Shown one piece after another: positions 1 to 6,029 of a stretch of 6,029 nucleotides of DNA. The notes beneath the pieces are model-generated. The model made no database searches. It had not been told where the DNA came from and saw only the letters and a list, made by a program, of their open reading frames with translations. A program made the position numbers and the translations under genes. Every line of letters starts with the position of its first letter. The first letter of the stretch is position 1. Origin of the DNA: Peptostreptococcaceae bacterium (GTDB lineage Bacteria; Bacillota; Clostridia; Peptostreptococcales; Peptostreptococcaceae). The stretch covers positions 1 through 6,029 of the forward strand of contig JASBZE010000095.1 of the NCBI GenBank assembly GCA_029983575.1. The letters are read 5' to 3'.

Positions 1-40
1 ATTTTACATAGTTTTTTACTTGTGTAGACGTTTATGTCAT

Positions 41-45
41 GGAGG
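41..45 (+). promoter_or_regulatory. Ribosome binding site fixing the aminopeptidase start
   Basis: GGAGG lies 5 bases before the ATG at 51. An in-frame ATG at 39 overlaps this Shine-Dalgarno sequence and has no site of its own, so 51 is the better start. No convincing promoter is visible in the 50 bases upstream, so the promoter probably lies before the window. Confidence 0.8.
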
Positions 46-50
46 TTATT

Positions 51-1841
51 ATGAATATCAATGAGAGAGTTCAGATGTTAAGAGAAAAGATGAAGAGGGA
101 GGGTATAGACGTTTATATCGTACCTACTTCAGATTATCATCAAAGCGAGTACGTTGGTGATCACTTTAAAGCCAGGGCTTTTATGACTGGTTTTACTGGT
201 TCAGCTGGTACTGCGGTTTTTACTAAAGACAAAGCACTTATGTGGACTGATGGAAGGTATTTTATTCAGGCATCTCAACAAATGGATGGAACTGAGGTAG
301 AGCTTATGAAAATGGGTGAACCAGGAGTTCCAGTACTTGAGGATTATGTAAGAGAAGCACTTCCTGAAAATGGGGTCTTAGGTTTTGATGGTAGAACTAT
401 TTCTTCAGGAGAGGGAGAAGTCTATGAAGAAATAGCTAAATCAAAATCCGCTTCAATTAAATATGAAGTAGATTTAGTTGACGAAGTTTGGGCAGATAGG
501 CCTAGCGTACCAAAGGAAAAAATATTTGAACTAGAAGAAAAGTACACAGGTGAGTCAGTAAAGAGCAAATTAGATAGGGTTAGGGAAGTTATGAAATCAA
601 AGGGAGCAAATGTTCATGTAATTGCTACCTTGGATGATACTGGATGGCTTTTCAATGTAAGAGGTAATGACGTTGAATTTTTCCCTCTAATTCTTTCTTA
701 CTCAATGGTTCTTATGGATAAGGCGTACTTCTATATAGAAGAGTCAAAGGTAAGTGATGAGATAAGGGAAAAACTTTCAAAAGACGGGGTAGAACTAAGG
801 CCATATAACGATATTTATGAAGATATTAAAAAATTAAGTAGTGATGATGTCATTATGATAGACCCTAGAAGGTTTAACTACGCTCTATACAATAATATAA
901 ATGATTCTACAAAAATTGTAGAAGAGGAAAATCCTACTGTATTATTTAAGGCTATGAAAAATGATGTAGAGCTTGAGAATATCAGAAAAGCTGAGTTAAA
1001 AGACAGTGTAGCTCACGTAAAATTTATGAAGTGGATTAAAGAGGATGCGCTAAAAGAAGGCGGAAGTGAAATGAGTGCTACCGATAAGTTAGAGTCATTT
1101 AGAAAAGAGCAAGAAAATTACCTATGGCAGTCTTTTGCTCCTATTTCTTCTTTCGGTGAGCATGCCGCTATTGTTCACTATGAGTCTTCCCCTGAGACAG
1201 ACGTCAAATTTGAAGAGGGTAATTTCTATTTGAGTGATACTGGTGCAGGGTTTTATGAAGGATCTACCGATATAACTAGGACATTTGCTATTGGAGAAGT
1301 AGATGACAAGAAGAAGAGAGATTTCACATTGGTGCTTAAATCTCATTTAGGACTTGCAAGGGGTAGATTCCTATATGGATGTACTGGTATGAACCTTGAC
1401 GTGTTAGCGAGGGCACCTTTCTGGGATAATGATCTAAACTTCAATCATGGTACTGGGCATGGTGTTGGCTACCTCGGAAATATACATGAACCACCTACAG
1501 GATTTAGATGGCAGTTTAGAGCTCATGAAATTCACCCACTAGAAGAAGGAATGCTATTAACTAACGAGCCAGGAATATATTTTGAGGGTTCTCATGGTAT
1601 AAGGCTTGAAAATGAGATGGTCGTTAGAAAGGGTACATTAAATGAGTATGGACAGTTTATGTATTTTGAGACTGTAACATTTGTTCCTTTTGATCTAGAT
1701 GGTATCTTAGTTGATATGCTTGATGAGAGGGAAAAGAGAGAATTAAATGAGTATCACAAAACTGTATATGAAAAAGTATCTCCTTTCTTAAATGATGATG
1801 AGAAAAAATTCTTAGCTAAGTATACTAGAGCTATAGATTAG
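51..1841 (+). CDS. Xaa-Pro aminopeptidase, long M24B form
   Basis: Cytosolic metallopeptidase that removes the N-terminal residue from peptides whose second residue is proline, helping recycle peptide-derived amino acids. Numbered from the ATG at 51, the protein has about 596 residues, the usual length of the three-domain (XPNPEP1-like) form rather than the ~440-residue E. coli PepP form. Two creatinase-N-like domains occupy roughly residues 5-130 and 155-310, the pita-bread catalytic domain about 315-535, and a C-terminal M24 cap about 536-596. All five expected metal ligands are present: D396 (SDTGA), D407 (TDITRT), H470 (HGTGHGVG), E506 (TNEPGIY) and E520 (RLENE). H479 (NIHEPP) matches the catalytic-histidine position of the family. 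The spacings agree with human XPNPEP1 (H to E to E and H to H+9). There is no signal peptide. A terminator follows directly, so it is probably transcribed apart from the downstream operon. Family call is firm; exact peptide preference is unknown. Confidence 0.96.
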   Translation: MNINERVQMLREKMKREGIDVYIVPTSDYHQSEYVGDHFKARAFMTGFTGSAGTAVFTKDKALMWTDGRYFIQASQQMDGTEVELMKMGEPGVPVLEDYVREALPENGVLGFDGRTISSGEGEVYEEIAKSKSASIKYEVDLVDEVWADRPSVPKEKIFELEEKYTGESVKSKLDRVREVMKSKGANVHVIATLDDTGWLFNVRGNDVEFFPLILSYSMVLMDKAYFYIEESKVSDEIREKLSKDGVELRPYNDIYEDIKKLSSDDVIMIDPRRFNYALYNNINDSTKIVEEENPTVLFKAMKNDVELENIRKAELKDSVAHVKFMKWIKEDALKEGGSEMSATDKLESFRKEQENYLWQSFAPISSFGEHAAIVHYESSPETDVKFEEGNFYLSDTGAGFYEGSTDITRTFAIGEVDDKKKRDFTLVLKSHLGLARGRFLYGCTGMNLDVLARAPFWDNDLNFNHGTGHGVGYLGNIHEPPTGFRWQFRAHEIHPLEEGMLLTNEPGIYFEGSHGIRLENEMVVRKGTLNEYGQFMYFETVTFVPFDLDGILVDMLDEREKRELNEYHKTVYEKVSPFLNDDEKKFLAKYTRAID

Positions 1842-1863
1842 TAATTTAAATATAATATTTCAG

Positions 1864-1903
1864 GTGTATATAAATGGAAATTCTATTTATATACACTTTT
1901 TTT
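1864..1903 (+). terminator. Rho-independent terminator after the aminopeptidase gene
   Basis: A perfect 12-bp inverted repeat (1864-1875 with 1885-1896, left arm GTGTATATAAAT) is followed at once by seven T residues (1897-1903). The intervening bases can add a G-U and a G-C pair (1876/1884, 1877/1883), leaving a 5-base loop. The stem is AT-rich but long. It begins 22 bases after the aminopeptidase stop and separates it from the regulator operon. There is no matching A-tract on the left side, so it looks one-directional. Confidence 0.9.
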
Positions 1904-1991
1904 ATGCATTTATATATTTTTTATGATATTTTTCTTATATATTATATAAAGATATCTTACTTATATAATATATGGTAAAAAATTTTTAAAC

Positions 1992-2019
1992 TTCACAAAA
2001 TCTTCATATAAAATACATA
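1992..2019 (+). promoter_or_regulatory. Putative tandem operator, three hexamers at 11-bp spacing
   Basis: TTCACA (1992-1997), TTCATA (2003-2008) and TACATA (2014-2019) are each separated by 5 bases, giving an 11-bp period. The first two are preceded by the same C, making CTTCA at 1991 and 2002. OmpR/PhoB-family regulators typically bind as dimers to direct repeats with about this spacing, and the gene just downstream encodes such a regulator. The array sits where the -35 region of the TATAAT at 2024 would be, as expected for an activator site. The region is very AT-rich, so chance similarity is possible, particularly for the third copy. Binding by this regulator is inferred. Confidence 0.45.
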
Positions 2020-2023
2020 AACT

Positions 2024-2034
2024 TATAATATAAT
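2024..2034 (+). promoter_or_regulatory. Probable -10 region of the regulator operon
   Basis: Two overlapping perfect TATAAT hexamers occur at 2024-2029 and 2029-2034. No good TTGACA-like -35 stands at 17 bp: TTCATA at 2003-2008 matches 4 of 6 but gives a 15-base spacer to the first hexamer and 20 to the second. A weak -35 beside direct repeats would suit an activator-dependent promoter. Transcription would begin near 2036-2041, leaving a leader of about 25-30 bases before the GTG at 2066. In such AT-rich sequence TATAAT is common, so the call is moderate. Confidence 0.5.
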
Positions 2035-2065
2035 TAATTATATCGATATAAAAGGTGGTGTAGAC

Positions 2066-2749
2066 GTGGTTAAGGTGCTCTATTTAGAAGATGACGATCT
2101 TATAGGTTCTGTAATGTATGAATATTTAAAGCTCGCTGGATTTGATGTAAATTGGCAAAAAAATGGTAGCGATGCATATGATGAGCTTATAAAATCCGTT
2201 GATGACAGATATGAAATTGTGATTCTAGATATAATGGTTCCAGGTATTAGCGGATTTGAAGTTCTAAAAAAAATAAGAGAAAATGATCATGAGGTCGGGA
2301 TAATTATGTTAAGTGTTCTGGAAGATGAGAAGACTCAGCTGGAGTCACTTGATATGTATGCGGATGACTATATAATAAAACCAATACCTCCTATTCTTTT
2401 AATCAAAAAAATAAAAACTCTGCTCAGGAGAATAAACTTAAATAATGTAGATACAGATTGTGATTCTGAGAATAGCTCATTAGTTCTCGATGAAGAAGGG
2501 AGTAGATTTTTTGAAGATAAGAAAGACATCGGACTTACATTGACTGAGTTTTCCATATTAGAATTATTGTATAAAAATAAAAATAAATCTTTCTCTAGAG
2601 AAGAGCTTTTAGACAGGGTGTATGGCGATTCATATTATGGAAGCGATAGAGTAATCGATACACATATAAAAAACTTGAGAAAAAAATTAAAACAACCGTA
2701 TATTAAAACTGTAGTGGGGTTGGGGTACAGGTGGAATGAAGAATATTAG
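2066..2749 (+). CDS. OmpR/PhoB-family response regulator
   Basis: DNA-binding output protein of a two-component system, 227 aa, the normal length for the family. The receiver domain (about residues 2-120) has the acidic pocket E8-D9-D10, phospho-acceptor D55 (ILDIMVPG), the switch residue S83 (IIMLS), Y102 and K105 (ADDYIIKP). After a short acidic linker, a winged-helix trans_reg_C domain (about 137-226) carries the LTLTEF start, a recognition helix around R195-L208 and the wing ending VVGLGYRW. Every residue needed for phosphorylation is present, so it should be functional. The start is GTG, preceded by AAAGGTGGTG at 2051-2060. The histidine kinase begins 18 bases after the stop, so they form a cognate pair. 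It is the first gene of the operon and may regulate itself through the upstream 11-bp repeats (inference). Target genes beyond this operon are unknown. Confidence 0.96.
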   Translation: MVKVLYLEDDDLIGSVMYEYLKLAGFDVNWQKNGSDAYDELIKSVDDRYEIVILDIMVPGISGFEVLKKIRENDHEVGIIMLSVLEDEKTQLESLDMYADDYIIKPIPPILLIKKIKTLLRRINLNNVDTDCDSENSSLVLDEEGSRFFEDKKDIGLTLTEFSILELLYKNKNKSFSREELLDRVYGDSYYGSDRVIDTHIKNLRKKLKQPYIKTVVGLGYRWNEEY

Positions 2750-2753
2750 AAAA

Positions 2754-2759
2754 GGGAGG
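2754..2759 (+). promoter_or_regulatory. Ribosome binding site fixing the kinase start
   Basis: GGGAGG (extending to GGGAGGTG through 2761) is correctly spaced for the ATG at 2768. An in-frame GTG at 2759 overlaps this site and cannot use it, so the kinase is annotated from 2768, three codons shorter than the longest reading. Confidence 0.8.
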
Positions 2760-2767
2760 TGTATATT

Positions 2768-4360
2768 ATGAGATGGTTTAGAAATTTGGATCTAAAAATG
2801 AAGATGTATTTATACAGCATATTTTTAACTGTAATCGTGATGGTTGCGTTTCTTTCATACACAATATTCATGTTACCTGGTCTTTATAATGAAAAAATTG
2901 ATGATATAAATAAAAATACAACCATTTCAGCTCATGATTACGTTATAGAGCACGGTATGTATAATAATAATTTCGATAAAGATTATGGTGGTTATTCTAT
3001 TACTACATTTGTTTTAAATGAGAGAGAGCCTCAAATTGACTTACTAAATTACCAAGGTAAAATAAGTATAAAGATTAAGGATGAGAAAATCCTAAACATT
3101 TATTTAAAAGCTTTAAGAAATATGAGACAGAGATATTTAAATAATTTCAGTAGTAAGGGCAAACCATCAAATCAGAAAAAAGACAACTTCGATATTCATG
3201 AAATTACTGGGTTAACAGACAGCGAGTTAAGAGATGTTAAAATGAGTTTTGATAAGAAATATGAGATCAAAGAAAAGATAAATCCATCATATCATTACGA
3301 TCCAAAAAAAGACGACATAGAAGTGGACCAGATAAAGAAAGATACTGCTATGATTACGATGACTCACAGGGAGAAGGGTGCAGTATATGTAATTAGAGTT
3401 TTGGGTACTGAGAAAAATCAAAACCTATACTTAACTTACTCAGCCTTTGTTAATAATAAATTCAATCATATTGCGAGTATAATTTTACAGAGTATTCCAA
3501 TGGTTGTGTTGATATTAATACTTTTGGTTCTTATTAGCAGTATGATTTTTTCTAAATCCATAATAGAGCCTATCATAAAACTACAAAAAAGTACTCGTAT
3601 GGTAAGTGATTTTAATTCTGTTGTATCAGGAGTAAAACAAGACAGGAAAGATGAGATCGGGGAGTTAAGTCGAGATATAGATATTTTTTATGAGAGATTG
3701 AAGACTCAGTACGCATTGTTGGATAGGGAAAATAAAAAGCGTGAGATAGTGCTAAGAAGTTTCTCTCACAAATTAAAAACTCCGATAGCCGGTGCGATAC
3801 TTATAATAGATGCCATGATAGATAATGTAGGAGATTTTAGAAATAATCCTTCTTACTTAAAGAAGTTAAGAGAGAGGATTGTTGAATCCCAATCAGCTGT
3901 TGATAGACTTTTAAAGTTAGATTACAAAAAAGAGCTTGAGTTTACAAATGTAAATATAAGGGAGCTAATAGAAAACACAATAAACAATCACATGACTGTT
4001 GAGGGTACATCTATGGCTAATAGTGTTAGCATAAATGGAAATGCAATTTGGAATACAGATATCGACGTATTTTCTGAGGTCATAGAAAACTTAATTTCCA
4101 ATTGTTTCAAGCATAGTGAAAGAGGTTTTGACTTAAATATTGAAGTAAATGACTCATTCATAAGTATTGTTAATACAAAGGCTCATATTTCACAAGACAT
4201 TTTAAACGGTATATTTGAACCATTTGTATCTGAGTTTAACGATAAGTCAAGCGGACTTGGTCTATATATAGCTAGGTATAACGCAGATAGACTAGGGATT
4301 GATATAGATATATGCAATATAGAAAAAGCAGTGAAGACAAGATTGACAAAAAGGAGATGA
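2768..4360 (+). CDS. Membrane sensor histidine kinase with large outer domain
   Basis: Sensor of the two-component pair, 530 aa from the ATG at 2768. TM1 spans about residues 14-36 and TM2 about 238-261. Between them lie about 200 extracytoplasmic residues that I cannot assign to a named domain; they are charged, lysine-rich and without cysteine. A HAMP linker follows (about 263-312, with P267 and DEIGEL at 295-300), then the dimerisation/phosphoacceptor domain with H334 in SFSHKLKTP. The ATPase domain (about 410-530) has an N-box with E440, N441 and N445, an F-box (IFEPFV) and a G2 box SGLGL (495-499). The G1 box is degenerate: N469-TKAHI stands where DxGxG is usual. The C terminus is short, ending just after the last strand. 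A fixed H334 and N445 suggest it is still active. The regulator upstream is the likely partner, and the ATPase ribosome site lies inside its 3' end, tying kinase and transporter expression. The signal it senses is unknown. Confidence 0.93.
   Translation: MRWFRNLDLKMKMYLYSIFLTVIVMVAFLSYTIFMLPGLYNEKIDDINKNTTISAHDYVIEHGMYNNNFDKDYGGYSITTFVLNEREPQIDLLNYQGKISIKIKDEKILNIYLKALRNMRQRYLNNFSSKGKPSNQKKDNFDIHEITGLTDSELRDVKMSFDKKYEIKEKINPSYHYDPKKDDIEVDQIKKDTAMITMTHREKGAVYVIRVLGTEKNQNLYLTYSAFVNNKFNHIASIILQSIPMVVLILILLVLISSMIFSKSIIEPIIKLQKSTRMVSDFNSVVSGVKQDRKDEIGELSRDIDIFYERLKTQYALLDRENKKREIVLRSFSHKLKTPIAGAILIIDAMIDNVGDFRNNPSYLKKLRERIVESQSAVDRLLKLDYKKELEFTNVNIRELIENTINNHMTVEGTSMANSVSINGNAIWNTDIDVFSEVIENLISNCFKHSERGFDLNIEVNDSFISIVNTKAHISQDILNGIFEPFVSEFNDKSSGLGLYIARYNADRLGIDIDICNIEKAVKTRLTKRR
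4351..4356 (+). promoter_or_regulatory. Ribosome binding site for the TTG-started ATPase
   Basis: AAGGAG lies within the last codons of the kinase gene, 8 bases before the TTG at 4365. No ATG or GTG in frame is nearby, and the protein aligns with ABC ATPases from its first residues, so TTG is the credible start. The placement suggests translational coupling to the kinase. Confidence 0.75.
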
Positions 4361-4364
4361 GGTA

Positions 4365-5279
4365 TTGATTTACATTGAAAAACTTAAGGTAAAATACAAA
4401 GATTTCGTTGCACTAGACATAGATAGAAGCATAAAAATTAATAAGGGAGACAGGGTTGGTGTAATCGGTTCAAATGGTGCTGGAAAGAGCACACTAATCA
4501 AAGCTCTAATTGGTCTTAACTCTTATGAGGGAAGTTTTACCATTGATGCCCTTCCAAATGAAATAAGCGTTCACATGCAAGATAATAACTATCAAGACTC
4601 CGTAACGGTAAGGGAGATAATAGAACTCATCTTAAACAAGAGCATAAAAAACGATGTGAAAATAAATTCTTTAATAGATAGGTTTAACTTTACATCTTGC
4701 TTAAATAAGAAATTTTCTAGGTTGTCAGGAGGAGAAAAGCAAAAGATGACCCTGATTATAATAATGGCGAGACATTCAAAATTAGTTTTTTTTGATGAGG
4801 TGACTACTGGCCTAGACTTTCAAAACAGGGAGAGGTTAATTGAAATGTTAGCCGAATGGAAGAAATCTAAAGAGGAAACTATTGTAATAGTGTCTCACTA
4901 CTACAGGGAGCTAGAAACCCTCACCGACAAACTTCTAATTTTAGATGAGGGAAAAGTAGTTGATTACGGAAAAACGAAGGAGCTTTTTAAGAAATACTGC
5001 GGTAATTATGTTATATCTGTAGATTTAAAGGATGTATGGGATGAAAATGACGTATATCTATATATTAAGGGGAGAGAGTACGATTCGAGGATTAATTTTA
5101 CAAAAATTAATTCAAGACTTATTATAAGTATGGATTCTAAGAAAAGTTTACATGAAATATCGGATATACTCATCGATATAGGCAAGAGTTTTAGCGTTAC
5201 AGATTTAGACATAGAGCTTTTAAGCACACTAGCGAAGGCCAAATACAAGGGAAGGGAGAATAGATATGAATTATCTTAG
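4365..5279 (+). CDS. ABC transporter ATP-binding protein
   Basis: Cytoplasmic ATPase that powers the ABC-2 permease encoded next to it; 304 aa. All nucleotide-binding motifs are intact: possible A-loop Y11, Walker A GSNGAGKST (35-43), Q-loop Q72 (HMQD), signature LSGGEKQ (120-126), Walker B ending FFDE with D144 and catalytic E145, D-loop TTGLD (147-151) and H-loop H178 (VSHYY). The catalytic domain ends near residue 215. About 90 further residues (215-304) form an accessory C-terminal region of a kind often found on exporter ATPases of the drug/bacteriocin type (DUF4162-like in position, not recognisable in detail). The start is TTG, only 4 bases after the kinase stop, and the 3' end overlaps the permease by 14 bases. 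Q72 is a true glutamine, whereas lantibiotic-immunity LanF proteins are reported to carry glutamate there, which argues mildly against a classic LanFEG system. The exported substrate cannot be told from the sequence. Confidence 0.95.
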   Translation: MIYIEKLKVKYKDFVALDIDRSIKINKGDRVGVIGSNGAGKSTLIKALIGLNSYEGSFTIDALPNEISVHMQDNNYQDSVTVREIIELILNKSIKNDVKINSLIDRFNFTSCLNKKFSRLSGGEKQKMTLIIIMARHSKLVFFDEVTTGLDFQNRERLIEMLAEWKKSKEETIVIVSHYYRELETLTDKLLILDEGKVVDYGKTKELFKKYCGNYVISVDLKDVWDENDVYLYIKGREYDSRINFTKINSRLIISMDSKKSLHEISDILIDIGKSFSVTDLDIELLSTLAKAKYKGRENRYELS

Positions 5280-6024
5280 AGTAGGGAGAAGACATTTACT
5301 CTATGAACTTAAAACAGTAATGATAAATTTTTATATACCTTTTTTCGGGATGGTATTTCCTCTGATATTGGCAATATTTATTTGTAATGCAATTGCTAAA
5401 GACGTTCCGGTTTCAATAGTACCCGAAGTAAAGACAAAGGTAGTTCTGACTATGCTTCCAATGATCGGTTTGAGTTCGCTTTTCCTTGGCGAGGTGTCTA
5501 TATTTACAATGGAGGTAGAAAAAAATATTACTCAAAGGTTGGAAGTTTTTGGTTTTAGTAAGGTTAAAATAGTGTTAGCAAAGTACTACTCTTTGATGAT
5601 ATTCATGTTGTTATCGACTGCTGTTTACCTAATTGGAACATATATTTTCACAAAGTTTTTGATTCCTGATATAGGTGGTTTCATATCAGTTAATCTGTTA
5701 ATGATAGTTATGGCTTCTATGCTCTTTTTAATAGCTCATAGCATTGCATTGATTTTTAAGCGTTTTCATATCAGCTACGGAGTAAGTATGGTTATTTACT
5801 TTTCAATTATGTTTTTTAGCGGCATGCTCGGTTTAAGGCCTGAAGATATGCCTAGTGGATTGAGGACTATATCGAATATGATTCCCTATTCCTATGTAGA
5901 TGTGTTTTACAATATATGGATGGGTAAGAGCGCACATTATTATGGATACTTGCAGTCGCTGATATTTCTAATTGGAGTTGCAGGAGTTATGTTTGCCATC
6001 GGGCTAAAGAAAAAATGGTATTGA
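5266..6024 (+). CDS. ABC-2 type transporter permease
   Basis: Integral membrane subunit of an exporter, 252 aa, paired with the ATPase upstream. Six hydrophobic helices are visible at about residues 20-42, 58-81, 107-129, 138-164, 170-190 and 229-247, the standard ABC-2 layout. The EVEKNITQRLEVFGFS stretch (83-98) between helices 2 and 3 fits the family's conserved coupling region. The loop after helix 5 (about 186-220: SGMLGLRPEDMP, then NMIPYSYVD) resembles the usual ABC-2 re-entrant/proline-rich segment. The ATG at 5266 lies inside the end of the ATPase gene, with GAAGGGAG at 5251-5258 as ribosome site, implying translational coupling. The size is close to LanE/LanG- or BcrB-like permeases, so export or removal of an antimicrobial peptide or lipid-targeting drug is possible but unproven. 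Only one permease is visible, so it either forms a homodimer or pairs with a second permease beyond the window. The gene is complete, ending 5 bases before the window edge. Confidence 0.92.
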   Translation: MNYLRVGRRHLLYELKTVMINFYIPFFGMVFPLILAIFICNAIAKDVPVSIVPEVKTKVVLTMLPMIGLSSLFLGEVSIFTMEVEKNITQRLEVFGFSKVKIVLAKYYSLMIFMLLSTAVYLIGTYIFTKFLIPDIGGFISVNLLMIVMASMLFLIAHSIALIFKRFHISYGVSMVIYFSIMFFSGMLGLRPEDMPSGLRTISNMIPYSYVDVFYNIWMGKSAHYYGYLQSLIFLIGVAGVMFAIGLKKKWY

Positions 6025-6029
6025 TTTGA

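Noticed and set aside
1..27. Possible tail of an upstream gene in frame 1 ending with TAG at 25-27.
   Set aside because: Only eight codons are visible with no recognisable sequence; any frame could end like this by chance.
25..116. An exact 11-base repeat, TAGACGTTTAT, at 25-35 and 106-116; its GTGTAGACGT extension also recurs at 2058-2067.
   Set aside because: Matches of 10-11 bases are expected by chance in 6 kb of biased composition, and the copies lie in unrelated contexts (leader, coding, start codon).
1122..1346. Reverse-strand open frames at 1122-1346, 2368-2556 and 5006-5248.
   Set aside because: Each lies wholly inside a well-supported + strand gene, lacks a ribosome site and shows no recognisable protein motif; they are shadows.
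1934..1975. AT-only inverted repeat TTATATA-T-TATATAA at 1935-1949 and a repeated CTTATATA at 1934 and 1960.
   Set aside because: Low-complexity A/T sequence produces such repeats readily; at most the tract could act as a curved or UP-like region upstream of the promoter, with no specific support.
1874..1978. A 34-codon hydrophobic reading frame starting at the ATG at 1874 in the intergenic gap.
   Set aside because: It starts inside the terminator hairpin, has no good ribosome site, and its Ile/Tyr/Phe/Leu-rich product is what AT-rich non-coding sequence would give by chance.
6015..6029. Possible start of an overlapping downstream gene at ATG 6015 or TTG 6021.
   Set aside because: Both run straight into the in-frame TGA at 6027-6029, so neither opens a gene.

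Overview
The window is AT-rich bacterial DNA with all genes on the + strand. Arginine is mostly AGA/AGG, ATA isoleucine codons are common, Shine-Dalgarno sites are strong and purine-rich, and the start codons include GTG and TTG. This fits a low-GC Firmicute, probably an anaerobe of the Clostridia/Tissierellia (Peptoniphilus/Anaerococcus-like). That placement is inferred from composition and gene style, not from any marker gene.

Layout. Bases 1-50 are a short leader with no recognisable promoter. Bases 51-1841 encode a complete long-form Xaa-Pro aminopeptidase (M24B, about 596 aa) with all five metal ligands. A strong intrinsic terminator follows at 1864-1903 and closes that unit. The rest of the 224-base gap (1904-2065) is extremely AT-rich. 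It holds a probable promoter with TATAAT at 2024-2029, preceded by three hexamers spaced exactly 11 bp apart (starting at 1992, 2003 and 2014), which look like a tandem site for an OmpR/PhoB-type regulator.

Bases 2066-6024 form one tightly packed four-gene operon: an OmpR-family response regulator (GTG start), a membrane sensor histidine kinase with an unusually large extracytoplasmic domain, an ABC ATPase (TTG start, with its ribosome site inside the kinase gene) and a six-helix ABC-2 permease overlapping the ATPase by 14 bases. No terminator is visible between these genes, nor in the 5 bases after the permease, so the operon may continue past the window.

Likely working model (inference): the kinase senses an external signal through its ~200-residue outer domain and phosphorylates the regulator at D55. 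The regulator then acts on its own promoter through the 11-bp repeats and so raises the level of the co-transcribed exporter. Two-component systems next to ABC-2 exporters in Firmicutes often serve peptide-antibiotic or bacteriocin resistance or self-protection, but the substrate cannot be read from this sequence. The aminopeptidase appears to be an unrelated housekeeping neighbour, separated by a terminator. Nothing here is clearly a new kind of system. The most distinctive items are the unrecognised sensor domain, the degenerate G1 box of the kinase and the putative autoregulatory repeats.
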